A stretch of 64,000 bases of DNA from Henricia sp. BOLD:AAB3569 (GCA_037783545.1 JBBELK010001393.1:62001-126000), one strand, 5' to 3'. Numbered from the stretch's first letter, positions 14,501-29,700 are shown. The notes: generated by a model not told the origin, from the sequence alone. Program-made: numbers and translations.

Positions 14501-17500
14501 ACACTTTTGGACCCCTAATTTATAGAAAGGATCATACCGGTAACTCTGTGCAAAGCCAGTTATCTTCTCTCTCAAAAAAAGATAGATCTTAAGATAGATC
14601 TAAGAAGATAACTTAAGCAACAAATAGTACAACATCGTACCTTTCTGAAAACCCTGTGTACAAATTTCCTATTTAACATATGTAACATAGGTGTACACAT
14701 ACTTTGTGACATTTATTGGTGTCCTTGTTACATACGGTATATTGGAAATTTGGACACAGGGCTTTCAGGGAGGTATGTTGTGACACTATTCGTTGCAGTT
14801 CTTTAGCTGAAGTTATCTCCTTAGATCCATCTTAAGATATTTCTTTTGTTTTGAGAGAGGATGAATGACATTGTACAGAGATATAATCCTGGAGGAAAAG
14901 GTCTCTCTAGTATTGAAAACAGACACATATATGGGTATGAAGTTCCAAAAACAGGGCGTAAAATTTTATAACAAATATTTTCAATATCTTGTGCTGGAAG
15001 CCGGTAATGTGCTAAAAGTCCCACATGTCCTAATCTCTGGGATTGCCAGGTTTAGAAATACTCTACACAGCACTAAACTACATGTATAATCCGAACGAAA
15101 ATGGCGAAAAGTCACGCTAAATTGTGCACAAAACTGCAACAAATACAGACAACCATTCCGCGTACGTACTTTGGTGTCGGCCAAACGGTTAACCGACACT
15201 TGAAAGAATTGCAAACCGGTTTCTGAATTAACCGTAAATTCCCATCCCTAAATCGTACATGTACATGAATTGCATACATGTGCACATTTTGCTTTGCTCT
15301 CAATAAGGAAACTTGGCCCCTGACTACCTACATGTATGGAATTGCATTGATGGAAATGCAATGAAGATTGAGGAAAAACACTAAAAATCTGAAAGTGTTT
15401 AGTGCTTACACATAGCGAGCTCGATATCTGTACTGTGCCAACACGTAGCGTACAGCGAGTCGCGTACCGGGTATGACTTCACAAAAACAACAGAAACCTG
15501 TGATGTATCCGTCACAATTTCCATCAGAGCGCTTGCAAAACCTCTCAAAATCATTTATTTCTAAAAACAACCATTGCAGAATTAAATTTGGGGGTGCACA
15601 TAAGATTGCTAATGTCTAACACACATGACACAAAAGCCATTTCATGAAACATGTGAAATAATTAAGGCCTGTCCGCATTGGACTTTTTTTGGGAAAACTT
15701 ACCGATACGATGGGTACTTTTCCTATTTTAAGTCCAAGGCGGACAGCCTAGGACGTTTTCCTCTCAGTAACTTTTCCTGAGTCCAGCGGTTACTTTTCCT
15801 GGCGAGTCAGTAAAAGCGAACGTCTGGGCCGTGAAGGTCAAACTGCGAAGGGACACTGCTCATGCTCTCCATGGTCTCTGTAAAATTTTACTGTGTCAAA
15901 AAGTCTAAATGCAGACAGCAGTAAAATTTAGCCACTTTTCATTTTATTATCGTCTCGGTAAAACCTCCCAAAAAACAAGTCCAATGCGGACACGGCTTTA
16001 AACGGCATGAAGTCAAAATTTCATGTTGTTTTGAAATATTCCCATTATCGTTGCACAACAGCAGAGCTTACACAGCAGAGATTATTTTCCCCAAAAAAAA
16101 GGTAGACGACAAAAAAGATGTTAGGCAAAAAAACATATTTATGCGGTTCAGATAGGAAAAAGAAGGTTTAAGCCTGGCGCAAACGGGAGGCAAAAAACAC
16201 GAAACACTAAACAAATTTGTTTACCCCCCGTTTCGCGTTTCAGTGTATCCTCCCCGCAAACGGAAAACAGGAATGCCACACAACAAAACACAAATGCCAC
16301 CGAAATGGATATAGCGCCGCCAGCGGCGACAATAAAGCAGTACAGTCACATGATATCTTGATACCACGTGATCCGGATTACGATCGATGATTGGTCATCG
16401 GTTTCTCCAGTATTGAAACAAGTACCGGTACCGCAGACAGTAACCGAAATGTTTGTTTCGATGAAACAAACATGTTTGTTTGGCGAAACGGTGTTTTCTG
16501 TTTTTGGACACAGGAGAATGTCAAAGTCACGAGAAAAATGTTTTTGTTTCACGTTTCGTGTTTTTCGCCTCCCGTTTGCGCCGGGCTTTAGTGAAATCAG
16601 TCCAATGTGCATTTCAAGCCCTAAAAACAGTGACAAACACACCCACTCCTTTCAGTGCAATCCATTTTCTCCATTGAGAATTATGCAAGACAAAATGCAG
16701 ACAATGTTTACAAAGATAACCTGTGGGGCTTATAATTTAATTAAAACACCATTTGTGAGTCCGAAAGGACAATGTCTCTGTGCAGTGGCGTGAGTGCCAG
16801 CAATATTGGTTGATAATAAGAAGTACGCTGCGTGTGTTTCGTACCAGCAACTGTGTTTTTATTACGCAATGATATACATGTAGATGTAGAATACCATGAA
16901 TATTCGCTGGCAGAGTCGTGACGACACATTGCGGGCGCTGGACCGTAACTATGGTTACTGGTTCACGCTCACGTTTTACATCCATTTGTGTTTGCGCACA
17001 GTGTGTTTTATTATTACATGTATTCTTTTATTAGAAAACATTTTAAAATATTTATCATTTGACTTGCAATGGTTTGCTCATACGTCATGTACATGTACCT
17101 ACTCTTATAGCGATACGCTACCATACCCCCTTATTTTGTGATATGTTTGTAACAGAAAAACTCAACAAAAAATGTTCCCCTTGTGGCTCCTGTGCAAAAC
17201 GAATGGAGAAACGCGTTGCCATGCAAGTAGCGTGAACCGTTGTCAAAGAGGTGAGGGCGTCCGCACTGACATTGACGTCACACTCTGCCAACAAATACAT
17301 ACAGATTTGAGGATTTGTATTGCCTACATGTACATATAGATGGGTAATAACAGAAATTCACTGGTTGTTTACTAATAATAAGACCTGTAAACAATTACAG
17401 AAATTCATTTCAGAGGCAGCCGAGGCTGTATACTCCCCAAGGAGCTGCTATGGTATATGGAGTTATTTAATGGAGCCAGGGATAATGATAGTGTAGCCGC

Positions 17501-17665
17501 CTTGTGATGGCGCTTTCCCCAGATAAGTGCGCGGTATACATAGTAAGTCCATATTATCATTAACTTGAAATGCTTCACATAATTGTTCAAGTTGTTTGAT
17601 TGTTTAACATGTCATTCAAGCTTCGTTGATCAGTGGCCAATTGAGGGGGGAGGGAGGGAGAGGGG

Positions 17666-17734
<69 letters not shown>

Positions 17735-20700
17735 GGGAGAGGGGGGAGGGGGGGGGGGGAGGGGGAGGGGGGAGGGGGGAGGGGGATTGAGGGGGTTGCA
17801 ACTCCACCCCACCCCAAACCGCCCCTTGTTGAGTGGCAAACTACATGTACATATGTTTAATTAGGAAATAAATAAAATATTGCATTGAAAATCCCTCCCC
17901 TGAAACCTTTAAAAAATGTGCCATAGATTGCAGGAGAAAGCACCTACTTGTAATTTTAAAAAAATATCTGCACCCCCTAGCAGCAGGGCGTGTTTTCAGC
18001 ACACAGTAGGAGCCACAACCTACCCTTAACCCAAAGCCAAATCCATCCCCGTTGGGAAAAAAACTTATTGTAATGCCATTCACAAGCGTTGTACACATGT
18101 AAATTTAAAAAGAGCGGTTTTTAAAAACCGGGGTTGTTTTTTTTTTAAATACTTTTCTATAATTAAAATAATCATGCAGATATCTTCTTTCTTTTTTTCA
18201 AAATTGTGCCTACCGTACCTAAACAAAAATACAACTGATCATCACCAACCTTTAAAAAAAGAAAACAATTCAGCCCACCGACCACCCCTGATTATTTTAA
18301 TTACCAGAAAACACAGCAATATTTTGTTTGGCCTAATACATGTACCGGTAGTATCACGTATGTTAAGTGATATTGCATGCCACAAAAACAGATTTTCTGA
18401 ACACCACAGAAAACAAAGTTGTTTTAAAGGCCATACAGATGATCTATTTTTGAGCAATTCTGGGAATAAAACCATCAAGGACATCAACAAACTCTGTCAA
18501 ATGTACCACGTTTTTCAAAACATGAAAATCATATGCGTTTTGCCGGTCTTGGCGGGGTGTTTCAAATATTCGTTCTCAATCGGTCGCGTACTCTGTGGCT
18601 CCCGTTATGCATGTACCGGTACATGTACAATTATGTATGCACTCTGTGGCGCACGTCATACAGGGTGTGCGCGCGACCCATAGAAAATGCATCAAGTTTG
18701 AACAGCACACACGCAGTACACAGCGCCCATTTTGGACCGCCCAGATGAGAAATAAATCGTTTCCAAACAATCAGTGACAATCTAAATAATTTAATCTTTA
18801 TAGATTATTTTCTGGTAAAATTATATCATCTCGGGCGGAAACATTTCATTGGATAGTTGCTACCAGTTCAATCTTTACTTTGAGGAAGGTTTTCCCTGTC
18901 AACTCGTTGATTAACTTTTGGGGTCATTGCAAATGATACAGTGCGCCTTTAAAATTAAAAAACATTCATTTGTATTCATAATCTTTACGTGTACATTTTC
19001 ATTAAAATATATGCCAAATTTTAGGGGAAAAAATATGATAATGGTATAGTTTTGATATTTTGTGACATTTTCCAATTTAGTTGTTTGCGTACAGTTTGTT
19101 TTGGGATTTAATTCACAAAATCCAAACATTTTGGCATTTGGTTCCTAGTGGATGCATTAATAGCTATGCTTGTGATTGATTGCCTGGCTATGCGGCCAAA
19201 AAATACTCTGCAATTTTGAGGAGAAAAACCAAAATGGCAATGATAGATCTTTGATATTTGCTGACATTTTCCATTTTTGTTTGTGTGCATTTATTAGATG
19301 GAGTCTAATCATTTGGCCTTTGCTCTGCAGTGGTCATGTATGCATTGGCTAGATTTGTCGTGTGATTGATTGCCTAGTTATGCCAGGAAAAAATACTCTG
19401 CAAATGTTTCGGGGAAAAAGTAACAATTATTTTTAATATTAGGTGACATTTTCATTTTCTCCCATTTGTTTGCTGCAGTGGATATTGGTGACAGTTATCC
19501 TGTTTTTTTAGCCGGTGACCAGGCGACAGGAAAATATAAATTACATTATATATCTCATGCGTAGATTCCTGTCATCTGATTGGTTAAAAGTGGGGGCATT
19601 GAATCGGCTAGACCCGGCGCGTATATGCCCACCGGGCAATAGTTTTTGCCATGTCCCGGGCATAGTCATTTAGCGGGTTCCGGACGCGCGCATTACATGT
19701 GTTAGCATTGCTGTGCACCAACTATGCAGCTGGGCGCTTCACGTAAACATTCATCAGGACGGTAATGGCGGAATCTCGACGTCATTTTGTCGTCTGTCGT
19801 AGATGATGAAGTCCTTAAGACATGTAAGAAAGTAAGAGAAGTACGTGGCCTACAGTGAAAACTGTGTCAGGTGAAATGTGCTACTAAAGTGCCAGGTGAT
19901 TATGCTACAAATGTTTGCTGTAATACAACTTTTCCGCCGTAGACCAGCTTCCGAAATCGAAACTCGAAGGACCACTGTCATGACTGTATGATGTATCGTT
20001 ACATTAACCAACCAGATGACAAAAATCTACACATTCGGTATATAAAACAAATATGGACTGCTGTTTATTCGGGTCATGGTTAAGATTATAGGCCCTCGGT
20101 GATCTCGAAGCCATGACTACCGTATGCCCCTCGGCTTCCGCCTCGGGGCATAGTCATGGCTTCGAGATCACCTTGGGCCTATAATCTTAACCATGCCCCT
20201 CATTGCAGTCAATATTTGTATATTATACCCTAGTACATGTAGTACAAAAAAGTCCCTGCAAGTCCCCGCAAGTCCTCACAAGTCCCTGCAAGTATCATAC
20301 AGCGTGCTGCATTTTATTTAAATTAAAAAAAGCCGAGAAAAGCAGAGAAATCAAAATGCCAGCTGACTTAAAAAGCGAGTACATTATGTGTACTCTGGAC
20401 AATGTTACTGCATGAATCAATACTGCCTCTGATGTAATTGCCATGCATTGATTACTAGCCAAGGTGAATGTATGTGGTCGAGCAGCACGTGTGCATACAC
20501 ACAATGCTACAGCAATGTTCCAGTTAATACATGTAACGGTACCTCTGGGCACGTAACTTAGTACACGTGTGCCTGTGTACATGTACGTGCAATATTGATA
20601 CAGGAGTCCATAGTTACTGGATTCGTCTCTCACGGACGGCCATCTTCATAAAAAAATACAACTGTATATTAAACGTCATCAGGTGCGCGTACGCACATCA

Positions 20701-23700
20701 TGGAAAATGGTATAAACTTAAAGGCAGAACACATGATTGGTAAACCGTTGCAAATGGTTTCATTTCCCTGTGTGATTGAAGATGAGCAAAAACCAGCTCC
20801 GTACTTCGTCTAAAAAGGCTGTACGGTCACTTCGCCCCAAAACCATTTCGCCCTAGTTGTGCGCGCAGTATTTTGGGGCGAAGTGGCATTCGGATGAAGT
20901 GGTGTAAGGACGAAGTGGTTTGGGGGTGGTTCAGGGGTAAGGTGGTGCAGGGCGGAATGGTGCAGGGCGAAATGGTTTTGGGGCGAAGTAAATTTTCGTC
21001 TCATGAGACGAAAAATAATTGTTCTACTCATTTCTCAAAAACTATAGAACTTTAGACAAAACCATTTATGGGGACGTTTACTACCGTTTATATTGTTTAT
21101 GTTTAAATTGTTAACCATTTATATGTTTATATTTCTGATTTTCGAGATTACCAATGATGTGTTCTAGCTTTAAGCATGCGTTGCTCAATATTTGTTTAAA
21201 TACGGCGCAGCTGATGCGTGTCAAAACAATCCTGGTGCACGTGGCACCCTGTAGGAAGGTCCATCAGAGTACTCCAGCATGTACCATTTGTGAATTAATA
21301 TTTCATAATGCACTCGATACCCATTTCTAATCACCAGAATTATTACTCCTCAATTTATCAAATTATACAAGTCAATTCCTCTTCAAGGTTAATTACATGT
21401 ACATCATTTTTTCCTTAGCAGTAATCAACCACTGCATCATCTACATACATACCTGTACATGTACCGTAGTATGCCAATACTGCATCAGAATGAGTAAGAA
21501 TTAATCTGCATGGATGTTTCAGTTATAAGCATAAAGGATTTTTTGAACACCAGGCTATGCACCCGTAGGGCCAATGATTTTCCGTTTCAGAAAAGGGCAA
21601 ATTCCGTTTTTTAAAAAACATGAATTCCGTTTCAGACAAAATAAATTCCATTTCATGTTCTTTAATAGATAAAAGGTTGTTAATGCCCAGGGAGTCGATT
21701 ATAAACAATTTTCTCAATTGTAAAAACTTTCGTTAAACTTTTTAACGGAATTATATTGAGATGCAGATCGTAAATTATTTTTTTTAAATCAACGGCCGAT
21801 TCAGTTCCGGAGTTGGCAATTTCTAAAACGTAATGCACTGACTCACTGACTGATCGCTGCAACAAAAACAAGAAACATGTAACAGCCGTTGCACTGCAGT
21901 ATCATTGCATAACGTCACCGTGTTCTTCTCCTCCACACAGAAACAAATTGTCAGCCATTTTGTTTTCGCTTTGGCGACAAAATGTTGAAAGTTTATGGTT
22001 GATTTTAGACCTTTCCGAGATGAAAAATAAATGTGTGTGTTCATATAGAGCGTAGGTAAGCTAGTTTGAGTATAATTGTTGATAACAGGGAGGGAGAAAA
22101 TGCAATTTGGGTGAAAAAAAATGTAAAGATCGTGCCGTGAATGTGATGATTTTGCCCTCGCGTCTAACGTGTATTCATTTGCAATGTACATGTACATGTA
22201 CATCTGGTCGAGTCAACGGTGAATCTCGTAACTTTTTACGGTCTGATTTCTGATGCTTTTTTAGTTTAACAAAAAGAAGCTTAATAAAGAATGCAGTGTT
22301 AAGTTAGCTTGATCAATTTCAATAGGTTTGGCCTTAATAACATGAAAAAAACCTACGTTTTTGTCACTATATTTACAATTTTGTTTACTTCAAACTCAAA
22401 TCCCGTTTTCCGTTTCAAAGGGCAGATTCCGCGAATTCCGTCCGTTTTCCGCGAACGCGGAAAATCATTGGCCCTACACCCGGACAAAACAGCAGACGTA
22501 TCATTTGCGCCTAAACAAAAATTTGATGCCCGGGCAAAAAACTTGGCCGCCCGGACAAAAATTATTAATTTTCCCCTCTAAAAACCCTTGTACAATGTAC
22601 ATACTGTACACTTGTACGGCTGAGTCATTCCAAAATTAGGTGCAAAGTCACCAAACATGATTTGCTGGCCGCTGGTGTGGTTGTCGTTCACTTACCACGC
22701 ATACACGTACATGTATCTATCGCATCTGCGACCCAATCCACGGCCGATAACACCCGTGACAGTTGCATGCATCCATTTTGAAAAATGCCTTCACGCGGAA
22801 AACAGTTGGTCAGTGTACTGTTAATTATCGACAAGTGGAGAACATTCATGGGTTCTAGTCTAACACGTACGAGCGTGCTATCACTTTTAACGTACGGTAC
22901 CGTATATGTTTCGGGAAAAAGGCAATCAGTATTGTTGTGTAGTGTAAAGTAATAGGACCTATAAACTCCATTTAAAGACTGTACATGTATGGACCAATGC
23001 AATAATTACCTACAGTAATTTCATATTGGAGTCGTCCACTAACAGAATTGAGCCGGCCATTTGGCACCGGCAAGCTTGGCGGTCAAGTGGTTATTACGTC
23101 ACTCTACATGTACAGGTACATGCAGGCAGTCGTGGGTTTGAGTCCCACCTGAACACCCTAGATGAGTGTCTCGGAAAAAGATACTGGTGCTTACCATATT
23201 GCCTAACAGTTTACCCATTGCTATTGGTCGAGAGCATGTACATGTACAAGTACCGTATCACGTGGCCAGTCTTCAAATTTTCAACCAAGTGCCAACCCCA
23301 CTTACATGTACACATCAACCCACTAGATGATTTCCACCCTAAGTTGAACTCAACTCTTTCAGACCAGGGGCCGATTTCACTAACGTGTTGCGATGATCGC
23401 TAATGCCCAAATCAATCACTAAACTCAAAATCCATCGCAACTTTGCGATCAACTTCAAAGAGCGATTTCACAAAAACTAAGCGATGGGGTTGGCCATCGC
23501 TAGTTGATTTTTAGCGATGAATATTTAGCCACGACTAATTTGTCATCGTAAATGGAACATTCATCGCTAAAATACAATTTCGCGTTATTTTCAGTGCGTC
23601 TCGAAATGGCGTTTCAGTTGTTGTACATGAACAATGCAAGAGCATTACAGAGAGGATTTTCAGGGACAGGACAAATCCTCTGGATTCATAGTGACAAAAA

Positions 23701-26700
23701 GATGCACAAATATTATCGGTTTACGCGGAATGGTGTCATGAGAATTATTGACATTTGCAACCGTTGAAGTATTTGTGGCTTTCAGGTTTTACGCTATGCT
23801 GCTTCTATTCCACAACATCCGATCATGGCATATCTGAAGCTAGTGTCTGCAAAATCGTGCATCGAGTCACTGAATTTATGGTTGTTTACGCGTTACTAAG
23901 CGATCGTCCTCGTCCAATAAATTTATTTATAATTAATACTCATCGCTATTGCGACGGCTTTAGTGAAATGCAAAATCCATCGCCATCGCAATAATGATGG
24001 ATTTGAATGAAGCGATCATTCTAACGATGATCGCAAAACAGCGTGTTAGTGAAATCGGCCCCAGGGTTGAAATGTTAAACCTGGGAGTGAAATCCTCCCA
24101 AGGCCTTGCATGACTTCTGACAGTGCATGCAATATTAAACACCACCACAGTTGATGTTGCAACATCACTGATGATTCACAGTGAGTGTGGTTAGAAACAG
24201 CAGCGTCATTGCCACAGATGTATTCAGCGAGTGTGGCATACATCGCTCTGGGCAAGGTACACGCAGTGAGAAATGCTCCCAGGTACATTATGCCAAGAAA
24301 TCAATTGAATTTTTACATACCTTAAATTAATTTCTTGAATTTGTAAGTTGAAGTTGTTAAATAAAACCAGTATAAATTTAATAAGATATCTGTACAGGTT
24401 TTGAACAAGTAGACCTACATGTACATGTACACCCTTTCAGAAGTGACAAGTACAGATACTTTTCAGTAGGGCCATAAAATTGTTTCAGTTAAAGGCCTAG
24501 TGTATCATTTGCAATGACCCCAAAAAGTAATCAACGAGTTTACAGGGGAAAGTTCTGAAAGTAAAGATTGAATTAATAGCAACTACGGTACCCAATGAAA
24601 GGTTTCCGCTCAAAATGATATAATTTTACCAGAAAATAATCCGTAAAGATGAAATTATTTAGATCGTTTGCAAACGATTTACTTATTTTTGGTTCGCATC
24701 TACGCGGTCCAAAATGCATGGGTGCTGTGTACTGCGTGTGCGTGTTCCAACGTGATGCATTTTTATGGATCGCACACACACGCAGTATATGATGTGCGCC
24801 ACAGAGTGCATGACGCAAGCATACCCGATCAACTGAGAACGAATATTTGAAACACCCCACCAAGACCAGGAAAACGCATTTGGATTTTCGGTACCGGTAC
24901 ATTTGACAAAGCTGAAATTTCTTCGGATGAGTTTGTTGAGATCTTTCTTTTGATTTATAATGGTTTTATTCGCAGAATCACTCAAAAACAGATCAATATG
25001 GTACATACATGTACAAAAAAAAGTATGTACAATGTACCAAAAAAGACCAACCAACTGAAATTGGTGTTACGAATGGACACTCTTCAGTTGATACAAAAAG
25101 CATTACACATGCAAACGTGTTTATGTAATTTCTACATTGTAGCACATGCTTAGTAATGCCCAGCACAAGACATTTTAATGAACGTGTGAAATAACTGATA
25201 CACGTGGGTCTTTCCATAAAATCGGAAGCCAAAGTGTGACATTTTGATGCATTTGTAAAAATGCCCATTTCAAGTTAACAAAATTGTTTGTTAAAAAAAA
25301 TTATGTGCAATTTCTAAATAATGTAGAATATTTCAAATAATTTACAAACGGTTAGACCTGTCTTGGTAGCATAGTCTTGAAAATATTCAAGAAAATTGTT
25401 TCACGACGTAAGGGGGGTGGGGGGGGGGTGGGGGGGGGGGGGGGGTACTCCAAGGCGTTTTTTAACTCTTGCGATTACCGGTACATTTCAGGTCTTTTTG
25501 ACCAGTTTATTATTATTATTATTATTATTTCTTTCTGGTATTCATACCAAGGGTTCCTCAATAGTACTCATTGCACTGTCACTCGTAAGCGTGAGGAAAC
25601 CCATGAAGAATTATAATTATAAATGGCCAGAGACACCGGGGAATCCCCTTGCTCTTCACGAAAGAATGCTCTGGGATCTTTAGAGTGCGTTACCAATTAC
25701 CTAACACACTGGACCAACGGCTTTACATCCCTTCCGAAGGATGGAGCAAGTGTGGTTGAGTGCCTTGCCCAAGGGCACAGGTACCGCAGCCGGATTCGAA
25801 CCCGCAACCCCAAGTTTTCACCCATGATTGCGAGTCAATGGCCCTAACCACTCGGCCACGGTACCCCACTGGAAAAGGTAGTTGCTGATTTTACCCAGCT
25901 GTAGAACCTGGACTTTATCGATCCAAAATTACATTATGAGCGAAATTTGTTACATTTTGAGCGAAAGTTTCAAAATGTCACACTTGCATTTAGAAGATCG
26001 CACTAGTTTATTGAATTGTTCTTGTTATATTTTGGTTAAGTACATTGTGTATGTATCAACAGATAAAGGTGGTGTTCGATTCATGAGGCCATATTCTTTA
26101 CATGCCGAGGGTAATCGTTATCTGAAGTCTGTTACAACGAAGTGTCACAAGCGTCACAACGTAACATGCGTAAGGGGGACAGTGACACTGTGTCCCATTT
26201 TCATGGAATGACCCACGTACCAGTACATATACTTGTACTGGTACATGTTTTCTCAGCAGCCTGTTACAGAACATGAATTTGAATTTTCATGTTAAATATT
26301 GAAACACCCCATCTATGTACCGTACCAGTACATTGTAATTTTTGCTCGCTCTGAAATCACAAATTTCTAAGCTAATTACATTACCTGATAAACTGGGACA
26401 CACACACCTTTAAGAGGCTAATCCGGAGGAAGGATGACGTTGCTTAGCAACTGGGGATTAAGGCAACTATAGCAAAGTGAAGGAAGGCATCTCAGGTTAC
26501 TTAGCTAAATTAACTTTTCCAGTCAATTACAAGCAGAGAGAACCAGAATGCGTACATGCATGCATGCATACATGTAGGCCTTGAAATAACCCAAGGCACC
26601 ACGGCAAATTGCCATTGGTGCCGTATGCTTTTGCCGTGTTGCCCCTAAAAAGTTCTAACACAAATTGTCCATTTTCTCATTCAGGTGCCCTTTACCGTGC

Positions 26701-29700
26701 CCTTTTGAAAATGAATTTCGAGGCCTGCATGCATGCGAGGCATCAGTCAATGGGTTGTACGTAGGCCTGTGCATTTTTGAATAATTAACTATTCGAAATT
26801 CGATTAATTTTTTTGATCAAATATTGAACATTCGATCAGCAAACTTCTTCAAAAATTACTGCCCATTTTTTGCAGCATTATCCAAACATAAAGTTGTTCG
26901 TAGTGTACTTCCCACGTGGGTGCTAGGCAGGATGTTTTTTATTCTTTCAGCAGCCTTCTTCGATGCCGAATCAGCCGCCTCGTTGCATGCTCGATTTGCT
27001 TCTAGCCACGAGTCCAGTGTACAAGTTACAACATTGAAGCTATGGTTTGAGCTGGGATTACTTTACAGGAAATACTGAATGGGCGGGATCCGTTATGCAA
27101 ATTAAAATGCGAGGTCTATGGTTGAGGGCAGTACACTTTTTGGCTTTTTGCATAAATTAATGTTGGCTCCACCCTGCACAAACCATAAGTCGCATGTTGT
27201 AACTTGTACACTGGACTGTGGTTGGACACAATGTGACATCAAAGAAAGCGGCCGTTTCAGCAACGAAAAGAGCTACATTGTACATGTACATGTACGTTAT
27301 TCAATAAAAACATCCTGTAATTCACTTTCAAATTGGAGGTGCGGTTGAGAAATTCACAAATTACGCTGTTTGTTTACGTACATGAAGTAAGGAATTATTG
27401 CATCGGTCCAAACAATGTTAAGTGGAAGTAACTTTGCCCATTCATGACGCGGTATGCACTATATACTAAGTTCATTTCACGAGAACACGATATCCTGCAT
27501 ACTGGGCAGATGTCTGCGAAAGATTCGGCATTATTATATAAAATGAAGCTTTTGCGGACACTGTGCATTTCTGTTATTGTGCAGCACAGAGCCCAGATTC
27601 GATGTGCGTGCACGTTGGGCGCACCACGAACACACGCTTACGCGCGCGTCATGGATCGAGGGAATGGATTGCATGCGTGTGCAACGCGCGCCAGAGTACA
27701 GTAACAAAAAATACTGTACAACAGTAACAAAAGCGCATGCATTTGTAAACTGACGTTTTTAACACCAAACAGACAAAAATCACGCGGAAATCTTTCAAAA
27801 CAAAGCTTCATTTTATATAACAATAATAATATTGGATGTCTTTTCGGGTGATATGAGAATATACCGCACTCGTCATGAAAATACCGAACTCGCCTTCGGC
27901 TCGTTCCGTATTTTCATGACTCGTGCGGTATATTCTCATATCACCCTCAAAGCCATCCAATATTATATACCGTAATTTTCGGAATATAAGCCGCCCCGGG
28001 TATAAGCCGCGACGCCCGAAAATTCCAGAAACAAGATTCACCGTCGGCGTATAAGCCGCCCGGCTTATTAGCCGCACCATTTTGTCGGCCACAGATCGAT
28101 CACAAATATATAAAGAACTGCCGCCGTAAGTGCCTCACCGCGGGCCACGTGCGCGCGACCGCGCACTGCACAGTAGTCACACTCTCTGTCGGCACGGCAT
28201 GTCGCCTCAAAGAGAGCTTTGTGGTCCAGGTTGTTTTGATGACAGCACACTCAAGAGAAAACCTTATTGAAATCAAGAAGTGGCTTTATCGGAAAAGGCG
28301 TTACATGTTTATAATAAGTTATATAGCAAGGTGCAATGCACTCAAAGTACGGTAGGCTAATCTTGTTTCAGTTTGTTTTGTAAATAGATAAAGTACATGT
28401 AACTTGACATATTTTAAAAATGCCTTGGAATGTGCATAATAAGAAATCTCCAAAAAATAAAGGAGAGTATATTAGATGCCATCGATGACGATCGAAGGCC
28501 GCAAGCCATCAAGATATTCGCTGGATTCTCCGACGGCGGCCACACGGCAGTGCACCAGGCCGACAGGCCATGCACAAACACGGTAAGTGAAAGCAGGGCT
28601 TCGATCGTTCCAAATACGCGCACATTGTTAAACGTTTGCAACGTTCGCCAACAACATTCCCAGCTTGTACGCATGCACAAAATAAAAGAGCACAACCAGA
28701 GGCGAACGTTGCCAACGTTCGCATGAGTGGAACGCAGCCCACGTGTACAAATTGTACACTGCTTTCGCCCGGGCCCGACGCATATGCTATGCATGTACGA
28801 TAATAGCCGGCCGAGTCTCTCCATTACGCGCACCGCGATTGGCTATTTTCAATGCACATGGTGACTTGGCGATTTTGATCTCGCCGGCCAAAATAAAATA
28901 TGCCAAACGTTTTATGTTTGATTGGTTCCGTATTGTACTGCCACTACATTGCATTTGTCATGCGTTTGGGTCCATCACGATTAAACTAAAAACGCAAAGG
29001 ACATTGTACTGGACCAGATGGACGGGGGTTTAGACCTAAGCTGCAACATCAATAATTGGACGGTTCATGGGGCCTCTCCATTTTTGCAAAAAGAGTTTAT
29101 AAATAAGAAAACCAGCTTCACGGTGGTCCTTGCCTGCACGGCCAGCGGCAAAAAACTGAAGCCGATGGTCATCATCAATGGGCATCTTGAGCGGAGTATA
29201 CCAAGGCTGTGCAAACGCTATGCCTTCTTGTTTTCCGAATTCGGTTATCTCAATAGATCATTCTATGTTGATTCACTATACATCATTCAAAATTACTTGA
29301 AAAAGAACATTGCAACTGACATAAAAGGGGCTTCATGAGGATTGGGTGATTGATATTAATATTTGTAATTCAGCGGAATGCTACATAGATCTATCGTCTT
29401 TTGCTTGGTACCGGTATTCCCGATGATTTCTCGCATTTGCGTCCGCCCCACATTTTTGTGCACGACGCCGCTATAGTTCATTCACCCCCAATGGCGGTGA
29501 ATGAACTATGGCGGCGTCGTGTTCCGAATTTACCTTTGACCTCGCCACCGCGCGCGAGATACCGAAAAGGCTTATTAAAATAGGGGACCGTTTGCCTGCC
29601 TGCGCCTGCGGACGTACGTAAACGTATGCCGCTTGGGCGAAATGGCTTTTGGGCGAAGGGGCTCAAGTTGGGCAAAGCATGGAGGCTTCCTCCATGGGCA

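Noticed and set aside
16368-16793. 141-codon ORF
   Set aside because: Mostly the right arm of a Harbinger-type MITE, with overlapping ORFs in other frames from palindromic sequence.
17583-17864. Glycine-rich or proline-rich protein ORFs
   Set aside because: Translation of a poly-G tract in several frames.
18174-18683. 169-codon ORF as a gene
   Set aside because: Overlaps a dispersed repeat, has no recognisable domain, and the related copy at 24.5-25.0 kb is frame-broken.
25784-25868. Functional tRNA-Ser-like gene
   Set aside because: The anticodon stem has only about three pairs and the sequence is the head of a SINE with core and (AAT)n tail.
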